Assembly (NCBI RefSeq): GCF_036170895.1
Contig: NZ_CP108036.1
Coordinates: forward strand, 5,077,501 to 5,141,500
Origin: Streptomyces erythrochromogenes
Lineage (GTDB): Bacteria > Actinomycetota > Actinomycetes > Streptomycetales > Streptomycetaceae
DNA: 64,000 nt
Reading direction: 5' to 3'
Positions 57,624 to 64,000 of this stretch are shown here, one piece after another. Under the pieces are notes generated by a model. The model did no database searches. It was not told where the DNA came from and saw only the letters and a list, made by a program, of their open reading frames with translations. Both the position numbers and the translations under genes were made by a program. Position 1 is the first letter of the stretch. Each line of letters starts with the position of its first letter.

Positions 57624-58802
57624 ATGGACGACAGGAACACCCGCCCGCTCGCAGGCTTCACCGTCGGGGTCACCGCGGCCCGGCGCGCCGACGAACTCAT
57701 CGCGCTGCTGCGGCGGCGCGGGGCGTCGGTGCTGCACGCGCCGGCGCTGCGGATCGTCCCGCTCGCCGACGACAGCGAACTGCTCGCCGCCACCAAGGAA
57801 CTGATCGGCTGCCCGCCGGACGTGGTCGTCGCCACCACCGCCATCGGCTTCCGCGGCTGGGTCGAGGCCGCCGACGGGTGGGGGATCGGCGAGGGGCTCC
57901 TGGAGACGCTGCGCTCCACCGAACTGCTGGTGCGCGGCCCGAAGGTGAAGGGTGCCGTCCGGGCCGCCGGGCTCGTGGAGGAGTGGTCCCCGGAGTCGGA
58001 ATCGCTCGCCGAGGTACTGGACCGGCTGCTGTCGGCCGGGGTCGACGGGCGGCGGATCGCGCTCCAGCTGCACGGGGAGCCGCTGCCCGGCTTCGTCGAG
58101 GCGCTGCGGGCCGGCGGGGCCGAGGTGGTGGTGGTCCCGGTGTACCGGTGGATGCCCCCGGAGGACCTCGCACCGCTGGACCGGCTGCTGGACGCGATCG
58201 TCGGCGGCGCGGTGGACGCCGTCAGCTTCACCTCGGCCCCGGCGGCGGCCTCGCTGCTGTCCCGGGCCGGGGAGCGGGGGATGCGGGAGGCCGTGCTGGA
58301 CGCGCTGCGCGGCGGGCCGCTGTCCGCGTGCGTCGGGCCGGTGACCGCGCTGCCGCTGCAGGCGCTCGGCGTGGACACGGTCCAGCCGGAACGGTTCCGG
58401 CTCGGCCCGCTGGTGCAGCTGCTCTGCCAGGAGCTGCCCGGCCGGGCCCGGGTGCTGCCGGTGGCCGGGCACCGGATGGAGATCCGGGGGCACGCGGTCC
58501 TCCTCGACGCGGAACTGCGGCCGGTGCCGCCCGCCGGGATGGCCCTCCTGCGGGCCCTGGCACGGCGGCCGGGCTGGGTGGTGGCCCGTGCGGAACTGCT
58601 GCGGGCGCTGCCGGGTGCGGGCCGCGACGAACACGCCGTGGAGACGGCGATGGCCCGGCTGCGGGCGGCGCTGGGGGCGCCGAACCTCATCCAGACGGTG
58701 GTCAAGCGCGGCTACCGGCTCTCGCTGGACGCGGGCGGCGACGACAAGTACGGGGAGCTCCCGCAGGACGTGGCGGTGACGGCCAGGGGAGTCCTGGGCT
58801 AG
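57624..58802 (+). CDS. nnaR: NnaR: uroporphyrinogen-III synthase-like regulator with winged helix
   Basis: A 392-residue fusion of a HemD-like domain (about 8-265, LAGFTVGVTAARRADELIAL; TSAPAAASLLSRAG) and a C-terminal OmpR-type winged helix (about 285-370, LLDAELRPVPPAGMALLRAL; LIQTVVKRGYRLSL). This architecture and the position beside narK match S. coelicolor NnaR, which acts with GlnR to activate nitrate/nitrite assimilation genes. Whether the HemD domain still makes uroporphyrinogen or only senses a tetrapyrrole is not evident. The acetyltransferase gene follows after 9 bases. Confidence 0.92.
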   Translation: MDDRNTRPLAGFTVGVTAARRADELIALLRRRGASVLHAPALRIVPLADDSELLAATKELIGCPPDVVVATTAIGFRGWVEAADGWGIGEGLLETLRSTELLVRGPKVKGAVRAAGLVEEWSPESESLAEVLDRLLSAGVDGRRIALQLHGEPLPGFVEALRAGGAEVVVVPVYRWMPPEDLAPLDRLLDAIVGGAVDAVSFTSAPAAASLLSRAGERGMREAVLDALRGGPLSACVGPVTALPLQALGVDTVQPERFRLGPLVQLLCQELPGRARVLPVAGHRMEIRGHAVLLDAELRPVPPAGMALLRALARRPGWVVARAELLRALPGAGRDEHAVETAMARLRAALGAPNLIQTVVKRGYRLSLDAGGDDKYGELPQDVAVTARGVLG

Positions 58803-58811
58803 CGTGCCGGG

Positions 58812-59360
58812 ATGATCTTTGACGGGGTGGAGATGAGGGGCGTCGCACTGGACGACGCCGCAGGACTGGCCGAGGCGTTCGCGCGGAACCGGGCGAACAT
58901 GGCGCCGACCGAGCCGGTCCGGCCCGACGCCTTCTACACCGAGCAGGGGCAGCGGCAGCGCATCGGGCAGCAGCTGGAGTCCCGGGACGCCGGGCGGCTG
59001 CTGCCGTACGTGTTCGCAGACCTGGCGAGCGGTGCGCCGCTGGGGACCATCAACCTGGGCAACATCCAGCACGGGCCGCTGAGCAGCGGCGGGCTCGGCT
59101 ACTGGGTCGACGAGGCCTGCCGCGGCAAGGGGCTGGCCACGGCCGGCGTCGAGGAGGTCTGCCGGATCGCCCGCGACGAGCTCGGGCTGCACCGGGTCGA
59201 GGCGGGGACCCTGGTCGACAACCTGGCCTCGCAGCGGGTGCTGGCGAAGGCGGGCTTCGAGCAGTACGGACTGGCACCGCGCTACCTGCACATCAACGGC
59301 GCCTGGCGCGACCACTGCCTCTTCCAGCGGATCCTGCACGACAACCCGCCGGCCCCCTGA
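58812..59360 (+). CDS. GNAT N-acetyltransferase, RimL-like
   Basis: A 182-residue GNAT acetyltransferase of the RimJ/RimL group. The acetyl-CoA loop is ACRGKGLATAGVEEV (about 97-111), followed by VDNLASQRVLAKAGF (about 136-150) and a C-terminal WRDHCLFQRIL. It starts 9 bases after the nnaR stop, so it is likely co-transcribed, although a nitrate role is not expected. The acceptor is unknown. Confidence 0.85.
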   Translation: MIFDGVEMRGVALDDAAGLAEAFARNRANMAPTEPVRPDAFYTEQGQRQRIGQQLESRDAGRLLPYVFADLASGAPLGTINLGNIQHGPLSSGGLGYWVDEACRGKGLATAGVEEVCRIARDELGLHRVEAGTLVDNLASQRVLAKAGFEQYGLAPRYLHINGAWRDHCLFQRILHDNPPAP

Positions 59361-59450
59361 GCGGGGCGCACCGCCGGTGATCCGGCCGCGGCCCGGCCAT
59401 TTGGGGGAAGGTCCGGGCGGAGCCCGGTGCCAGGCGGAGCCGGGTTTCCC

Positions 59451-59516
59451 GGGGCGCCGCCCCGGACCCCGCTCCTCGAACTCCCCCAGCTACCGCTGGG
59501 AGGTGCCCCCTGGAGG
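59451..59516. repeat. dispersed intergenic repeat with hairpin
   Basis: The GGGGCGCCGCCCCGGACCCC segment is followed by an inverted repeat CCCCCAGC-TACC-GCTGGGAGG (about 59482-59504). Both forms are common between genes in Streptomyces genomes. The 59361-59649 stretch has no other convincing feature. Confidence 0.6.
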
Positions 59517-59649
59517 GGCTGGATCTGCCGGGCGGGCCCGGAACAGGCGGCGGGCCCCTGCCGCCGGAGGCACCGGTTCGGGGGCTTCCCCAGCGGGCAG
59601 CGGACGGGCACTCTGGGGAGGCGCCCGACGACGCGAGGCGGTGACGGAC

Positions 59650-60210
59650 ATGCGGTTCGACTCCGGGCGGGTCTGCCTGGACCTGGTGGCCACCTTCGCC
59701 CCGCACGAGGGGATCCCGGACGGCGACGAGCTGCGGCTGTGGCTCGCCGGAGCCGGGCTCGTGCCCGACCGGACACCGTTGGCCCGGGTCGGCCCCGACT
59801 GGGCCGAGGCCTTCCGCGCCCTGCGCGCCGACGTGGAGACCCTCGTACGGGCGGAGCTGTCCGGGAGCGATCCCGACGAGGACGCCCTGGCCCGGGTCAA
59901 CGCGCTGGCCGCCGGACCACCCCCGGGTCTGTGCGCCGTCCGCGACCAAGAAGGGCACCTCGTGCGGGAGTTGTGCGGCGGCGTGGAATGCGGCGCGCTG
60001 CTCGCGGCCGTCGCCCGGGACGCCGTCGAGCTGCTGACCGACCCCGGCGACCGCGCCCTGCTGCGGGCCTGCGCCGGCGACGGCTGCACCCGCGTCTACC
60101 TGGACACCTCCCGCGGTCACCGCCGCCGGTGGTGTTCCAGCGAGCTGTGCGGCAACCGCGAACGCGTCGCCCGCCACCGCCGACGGCTCCTGGCGTCCGG
60201 ATCCCGGTAG
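59650..60210 (+). CDS. CGNR zinc-finger regulator-like protein (ABATE domain)
   Basis: A 186-residue protein. The N-terminal ABATE-type stress-sensing domain spans about 1-130 (FDSGRVCLDLVATF; LRADVETLVRAEL). The C-terminal CGNR zinc finger has Cys141, Cys146, Cys162 and Cys167, with the name-giving CGNR at 167-170 and a basic DNA-contact tail (RERVARHRRRLL). Such proteins are putative transcription regulators; targets unknown. I chose ATG 59650, 11 bases after GAGG; GTG 59641 is in frame but too close to it. Confidence 0.85.
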   Translation: MRFDSGRVCLDLVATFAPHEGIPDGDELRLWLAGAGLVPDRTPLARVGPDWAEAFRALRADVETLVRAELSGSDPDEDALARVNALAAGPPPGLCAVRDQEGHLVRELCGGVECGALLAAVARDAVELLTDPGDRALLRACAGDGCTRVYLDTSRGHRRRWCSSELCGNRERVARHRRRLLASGSR

Positions 60211-60231
60211 TCCGCGTATCACCGAGCGAGA

Positions 60232-60247
60232 CCCGTTCCGGAACGGG
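60232..60247. promoter_or_regulatory. perfect 16-base palindrome upstream of helD
   Basis: CCCGTTCCGGAACGGG, 82 bases before the helD start and 22 after the CGNR gene stop. A possible TACGGT -10 box is at 60273. It may be a repressor operator; the upstream CGNR protein is one candidate. Confidence 0.45.
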
Positions 60248-60313
60248 CGTGCGCACAGGGGGCCGGTTCGCGTACGGTTGACGGTCGCCCATGCACGTCA
60301 GAAGGGGGCCTTG

Positions 60314-62632
60314 GTGGCCGCGCAGGATGCCGCTGTCGACAGCACGGCGGACTCCGTCCGCGATCGGGAGATCGCGGTCGAGCAGACGCATCTCGACCAG
60401 GTGTACCGACGCCTCGAGGAGAAGATCCACGAGGCCGAGTTCCTCATGAACGACGCCGCCCAGCGCGGCCAGGTGGGCACGCCCGGAGCCCTGGCCGAGC
60501 GCGACGCGCAGGTCTTCCGGGCGGGCATCCACCTGAACCGGCTGAACAACGAGTTCGAGGACTTCCTCTTCGGCCGCATCGACCTGGTGCTCGGCAAGGA
60601 CGGGGAGCGCGGCCCGGACGGCGCGTACACCTCCGTCGAGCCCGCCGACGCGGCGATCCGCGAGGACCTCACGGCCGACATCGCCGAGACGCTGCACATC
60701 GGCCGCATCGGAGTCCTGGACTCCGACTACGCGCCGCTGGTCATCGACTGGCGCGCACCGGCCGCCGCGCCCTTCTACCGCTCCACGCCCAAGGACCCGG
60801 GCCGCGTCGTGCGCCGCCGCGTCATCCGCTCCAAGGGCCGCAAGGTGCTGGGAGTCGAGGACGACCTGATGCGCCCCGAGGTCACCGCGTTCCTCGACGG
60901 CCGCGAGCTCCCCGCCATCGGCGACGGCGCGCTCATGGCCGCGCTCGGGCGGGCCCGTACGCACTCCATGCGCGACATCGTCTCCTCCATCCAGGCCGAG
61001 CAGGACCTGGTCATCCGGGCCCCCGCCGCCTCCGTGGCCGAGGTCGCGGGCGGCCCCGGCACCGGCAAGACCGCCGTCGCCCTGCACCGCGCCGCCTACC
61101 TGCTCTACCAGGACCGGCGCCGCTACTCCGGCGGCATCCTCATCGTCTCCCCGACGCCGCTGCTCGTCGCGTACACCGAGGGCGTGCTGCCCTCCCTCGG
61201 CGAGGAGGGCCAGGTCGCCATCCGGGCGCTCGGCTCGCTGGTCGACGGCGCCGAGGCGACCACGTACGACGACCCGGCCGTGGCCCGCATCAAGGGCTCC
61301 TCCCGGATGCGATCGGTCCTGCGCAAGGCCGTGCGCGGCACCCTGGAGCTCGGCGACGACCGGGGCCTGGCGCCCGACCGGCTGCGGGTGGTGGCCTTCG
61401 GCAGCCGCCAGGAGCTGGAGGCCGACGAGCTGAACCGGATCCGGCAGAACGTGCTCGGCGGCACCGCGCCCGTGAACCTGCTGCGCCCCCGCGCCCGCAA
61501 GCTGCTGCTCGACGCCCTGTACGCGAAGACCGGCGCCTCCGGCCGGCACAGCGACCCGGAGCTCGCGGCCGAGCTGCGCTCCGCGTTCGACGAGGACATC
61601 TCCACCGAGGACGCCTTCATCGGCTTCCTGAACGCGTGGTGGCCCGAGCTGACCCCGCGCCGGGTGCTCGCCGCGATGGCCGACGAGCGCAAGCTCGGCC
61701 GCTGGTCGCGCCGCGACCTGAACCCGCGCGAGACGCGTCAGCTGGCCCGCTCGCTGCGCCGGGTGGGCGCGGACGGCAAGGGCCCCCTGTCGGTGCACGA
61801 CGTGGCGCTGCTCGACGAGCTCCAGCAGCTCCTCGGCGCCCCCGCCCGGCCGAAGCGGAAGCGGGAGCTGGACCCGCTCGACCAGCTCAGCGGGCTGGAG
61901 GAGCTGATGCCGGCCCGCGAGGAGACCCAGTGGGAGCGGGCCGAGCGGCTCGCGGCGGAGCGCACCGAGTACGCGCACGTCATCGTGGACGAGGCCCAGG
62001 ACCTGACGCCGATGCAGTGGCGGATGGTGGGCCGCCGGGGCCGGCACGGCACCTGGACGGTCGTCGGCGACCCGGCGCAGTCCTCGTGGACGGATCCGGA
62101 GGAGGCGGCCGCCGCCCGCGACGAGGCCCTGGGGTCCCGGCCCCGCCGCCGCTTCACGCTCACGGTCAACTACCGCAACCCGGCCGAGGTCGCCGAGGTC
62201 GCCTCGCGGGTGCTGCGCCTGGCGATGCCCGGCATGGAGCCGCCGACGGCGGTGCGTTCCACGGGGCTCCAGCCGCGGTTCACGGCCGCCGAGGGCGACC
62301 TGGGCGCCGTTGTGCGGGAGGAGACCCGGCGGCTGCTGGAGCAGGTGGACGGCACCGTCGGCGTGGTCGTGGCCATGGACCGGCGTGCGGAGGCCGCGGG
62401 GTGGCTCGCCGACCTGGGCGAACGGGCCGTGGCGCTGGGCAGCCTGGAGGCCAAGGGCCTGGAGTACGACGCCACGGTGGTCGTCTCCCCGGCGGAGATC
62501 GCGGAGGAGTCCCCGGCGGGCCTGCGGGTGCTGTACGTGGCGCTGACGCGTGCCACGCAGCAGCTGACGGTGGTCTCCGCCCAAGGGGACAAGCCGGACG
62601 CCGACGGGGTACCCGAGCTGCTCCTGCCGTAG
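60314..62632 (+). CDS. helD: HelD-like RNA polymerase recycling ATPase (UvrD/superfamily 1 helicase type)
   Basis: A 772-residue protein from the GTG at 60314 (GAAGGGGG upstream). The N-terminal about 60 residues form a predicted coiled coil (VEQTHLDQVYRRLEEKIHEA) that in HelD enters the RNA polymerase secondary channel. Superfamily 1 motifs follow: Walker A GGPGTGKTAVAL (about 245-256), motif II VIVDEAQDLTPMQW (about 557-570), motif III VVGDPAQSSW, motif IV LTVNYRNP, and VLYVALTRAT near the end. Actinobacterial HelD proteins release stalled RNA polymerase from DNA and can displace rifampicin. No rifampicin-associated element is seen upstream. Confidence 0.93.
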   Translation: MAAQDAAVDSTADSVRDREIAVEQTHLDQVYRRLEEKIHEAEFLMNDAAQRGQVGTPGALAERDAQVFRAGIHLNRLNNEFEDFLFGRIDLVLGKDGERGPDGAYTSVEPADAAIREDLTADIAETLHIGRIGVLDSDYAPLVIDWRAPAAAPFYRSTPKDPGRVVRRRVIRSKGRKVLGVEDDLMRPEVTAFLDGRELPAIGDGALMAALGRARTHSMRDIVSSIQAEQDLVIRAPAASVAEVAGGPGTGKTAVALHRAAYLLYQDRRRYSGGILIVSPTPLLVAYTEGVLPSLGEEGQVAIRALGSLVDGAEATTYDDPAVARIKGSSRMRSVLRKAVRGTLELGDDRGLAPDRLRVVAFGSRQELEADELNRIRQNVLGGTAPVNLLRPRARKLLLDALYAKTGASGRHSDPELAAELRSAFDEDISTEDAFIGFLNAWWPELTPRRVLAAMADERKLGRWSRRDLNPRETRQLARSLRRVGADGKGPLSVHDVALLDELQQLLGAPARPKRKRELDPLDQLSGLEELMPAREETQWERAERLAAERTEYAHVIVDEAQDLTPMQWRMVGRRGRHGTWTVVGDPAQSSWTDPEEAAAARDEALGSRPRRRFTLTVNYRNPAEVAEVASRVLRLAMPGMEPPTAVRSTGLQPRFTAAEGDLGAVVREETRRLLEQVDGTVGVVVAMDRRAEAAGWLADLGERAVALGSLEAKGLEYDATVVVSPAEIAEESPAGLRVLYVALTRATQQLTVVSAQGDKPDADGVPELLLP

Positions 62633-62650
62633 CCGGCGCCCGGGCGGCCC

Positions 62651-62690
62651 CGCGGTCCCGGACGGGCCGTCCGGGCCGCTCGGGACCGCG
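62651..62690 (+). terminator. helD terminator
   Basis: CGCGGTCCCG (62651-62660) pairs with CGGGACCGCG (62681-62690), with an inner GACGG/CCGTC hairpin between. It starts 19 bases after the helD stop. Confidence 0.75.
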
Positions 62691-62750
62691 TACGGCCGTA
62701 TGGGCCGCGGCCAGGCGCGTGGTCCCCGGAAGCCGTCCCCGAGCAGGGGG

Positions 62751-62778
62751 ATCACATTCGGCGATCCTTTGTTAGCCT
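62751..62778 (+). promoter_or_regulatory. candidate promoter of the structured leader RNA
   Basis: ATCACA (62751-62756), 16 bases, TAGCCT (62773-62778), preceding a structured, non-coding stretch that ends in a terminator. Confidence 0.4.
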
Positions 62779-62783
62779 GGGTA

Positions 62784-62935
62784 CGGCACCGACTCGATCC
62801 AAGCCCCCGGGCCCAACCTTCGTCGCTCAGAGCGACCACTTGCCGCGAGGCGAGCATGGCGGGTCGGTGTCATAGACGTACGAACAACCAGGTCCGCGCC
62901 CTCCACCTGTGGGGGGCGCGGACCTGTTTTGTTCG
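62784..62935 (+). ncRNA. structured leader or small RNA upstream of malic enzyme gene
   Basis: About 150 bases with no plausible gene. A long-range stem joins GCACCGAC (62786-62793) to GTCGGTGT (62863-62870), closing a domain with a hairpin GTCGC-TCAGA-GCGAC (62822-62836) and a CCCCCGGG-type hairpin near 62803. It ends in a strong terminator: AGGTCCGCGCCC (62890-62901) with GGGCGCGGACCT (62914-62925), extended by GAACAA/TTGTTC and followed by a T-rich run. It could be an independent small RNA or a terminator-type riboswitch or attenuator for the malic enzyme gene. No known class was recognised. Confidence 0.55.
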
Positions 62936-62944
62936 ACCCCACCG

Positions 62945-62973
62945 TTCCGAACCCTCCTCATATCTCGTATGGT
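62945..62973 (+). promoter_or_regulatory. second candidate promoter for the malic enzyme gene
   Basis: TTCCGA (62945-62950), 17 bases, TATGGT (62968-62973), downstream of the RNA terminator. If active, it would let the malic enzyme gene be transcribed independently of the upstream RNA. Confidence 0.4.
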
Positions 62974-63118
62974 GGAAGAGTCTTTCCGAATTTTGTAGCT
63001 GGTTACCTTGTACCGGCTGGTAGGTGGGACGATCGGACAACAGGTCCTGCCGCCACCCGCTGTGGAGCGTGGGCCCTGTGTTGTTAAGCGAACCAGGGAC
63101 AGAAGAGGAAACACGGCC

Positions 63119-64000
63119 ATGGCAACGGCGCCCAGCGTCTCGTATTCGATGACGGTCCGCCTGGAAGTGCCCGCGAGCGGAACCGCGGTCTCCCAGCTCA
63201 CCACCGCCGTGGAGTCCTCCGGCGGCTCGGTCACCGGTCTCGACGTGACCGCCTCGGGCCACGAGAAGCTGCGGATCGACGTCACCATCGCCGCGACCTC
63301 CACCGCGCACGCCGACGAGATCGTGGAGAAGCTGCGCGGCATCGAGGGCGTCAGCCTCGGCAAGGTCTCCGACCGTACGTTCCTGATGCACCTCGGCGGC
63401 AAGATCGAGATGTCGTCGAAGCACCCCATCCGCAACCGTGACGACCTCTCGATGATCTACACCCCGGGCGTCGCCCGCGTGTGCACCGCCATCGCCGAGA
63501 ACCCCGAGGACGCGCGCCGCCTCACCATCAAGCGCAACTCCGTCGCAGTCGTGACGGACGGCTCGGCCGTGCTGGGCCTGGGCAACATCGGCCCGATGGC
63601 CGCGCTGCCCGTCATGGAGGGCAAGGCGGCCCTCTTCAAGCGCTTCGCCGGCATCGACGCCTGGCCGATCTGCCTCGACACCCAGGATTCCGACGAGATC
63701 GTCGCCATCGTCAAGGCCATCGCCCCGGGCTTCGCCGGCATCAACCTCGAAGACATCTCCGCGCCGCGCTGCTTCGAGATCGAGGCCCGGCTGCGCGAGG
63801 CCCTCGACATCCCCGTCTTCCACGACGACCAGCACGGCACCGCGATCGTCGTGCTCGCGGCCCTCACCAACGCACTGCGCGTAGTGGGCAAGGCAGTTGA
63901 GGACGTCAAGGTCGTCATGTCGGGCGCCGGCGCGGCCGGTACCGCCATCCTCAAGCTGCTTCTCGCGGCGGGTGTGAAGAACGCCGTCAGCGCCGACATC
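63119..64000 (+). CDS. malic enzyme (NAD type) with N-terminal ACT domain, 3' end outside window
   Basis: Oxidative decarboxylation of malate to pyruvate. The first 294 residues are present. Residues about 9-85 form an ACT regulatory domain (YSMTVRLEVPASGTAVSQL; VEKLRGIEGVSLGKVSDRT). The malic N-domain follows with Tyr114 in YTPGVAR, the Lys region MEGKAALFKRFAGID (Lys169), metal-binding Glu211-Asp212 in NLEDISAPRCFEIE and the FHDDQHGTA stretch. The Rossmann segment VVMSGAGAAGTAI begins at about 265. GAGGAA lies about 10 bases before the ATG. S. coelicolor has an NAD-dependent malic enzyme at the matching locus as I recall; cofactor choice here is inferred. The reading frame is open to the window edge. 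Confidence 0.95.
   Translation, partial: MATAPSVSYSMTVRLEVPASGTAVSQLTTAVESSGGSVTGLDVTASGHEKLRIDVTIAATSTAHADEIVEKLRGIEGVSLGKVSDRTFLMHLGGKIEMSSKHPIRNRDDLSMIYTPGVARVCTAIAENPEDARRLTIKRNSVAVVTDGSAVLGLGNIGPMAALPVMEGKAALFKRFAGIDAWPICLDTQDSDEIVAIVKAIAPGFAGINLEDISAPRCFEIEARLREALDIPVFHDDQHGTAIVVLAALTNALRVVGKAVEDVKVVMSGAGAAGTAILKLLLAAGVKNAVSADI

Noticed and set aside
60211..60313. Rifampicin-associated element upstream of helD
   Set aside because: The typical palindrome with GGGGCTTGC...GCAAGCCCC is absent; only CCCGTTCCGGAACGGG is present.

Overview
The window is a gene-dense, high-GC chromosomal segment from a Streptomyces or close relative. The evidence is the third-position G/C bias of every gene, frequent GTG starts, the mtrA-mtrB-lpqB, pkaA-pkaB, ftsE-ftsX-smpB-ssrA and narK-nnaR neighbourhoods, a roughly 1650-residue NAD-glutamate dehydrogenase, and an actinobacterial 23S rRNA. 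The gene order resembles, from memory, the SCO3013-to-SCO2951 stretch of S. coelicolor. It is mostly core genome; no insertion sequence, prophage, CRISPR array or ordinary tRNA gene was seen.

Layout. 1-3.8 kb: 3' part of an rRNA operon (23S, 5S), then a small lipoprotein gene framed by two near-identical terminators. 3.8-9.5 kb: a minus-strand operon (membrane protein, DUF4129, DUF4350, MoxR ATPase, DUF58) divergent from mtrA-mtrB-lpqB, followed by comF, the ribosome hibernation factor gene hpf, an orphan response regulator, a YcaQ-type DNA glycosylase, an acetyltransferase and secA (9.7-21.9 kb). 22-29.3 kb: an Rv3235-like protein, a DUF6912 protein, a HAD hydrolase and the giant glutamate dehydrogenase. 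29.3-34.2 kb: a cell-wall polymer locus (two-gene ABC exporter, TetR regulator, bifunctional glycosyltransferase/polyol-phosphate polymerase). 34.3-37.9 kb: a sugar ABC importer without its own ATPase. 38-44.7 kb: an FHA-FtsK-like ATPase divergent from two Ser/Thr kinases. 44.7-51.7 kb: an isopenicillin-N-synthase-like oxygenase preceded by a small leader peptide, prfB, a zinc-ribbon micro-membrane protein, ftsE-ftsX, an S41 protease, smpB and tmRNA. 51.7-53.6 kb: a yefM-yoeB toxin-antitoxin pair and a collagen-like secreted protein. 53.7-60.2 kb: MFS exporter/LysR pair, nitrate transporter narK, the HemD-like regulator nnaR, an acetyltransferase and a CGNR regulator. 60.3-64 kb: a HelD-type RNA polymerase recycling ATPase, a structured leader or small RNA, and the 5' part of a malic enzyme gene that runs off the window.

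Shared themes are translation maintenance (rRNA, HPF, RF2, SmpB/tmRNA, YoeB), envelope and cell division (MtrAB-LpqB, SecA, FtsEX, wall-polymer export, kinases) and nitrogen/carbon metabolism (glutamate dehydrogenase, NarK/NnaR, malic enzyme). The least explained items are the structured RNA before the malic enzyme gene, the HVD-type leader peptide before the oxygenase gene, the sugar permease with an added extracellular domain, and the FHA-ATPase with an arginine P-loop facing the kinases.
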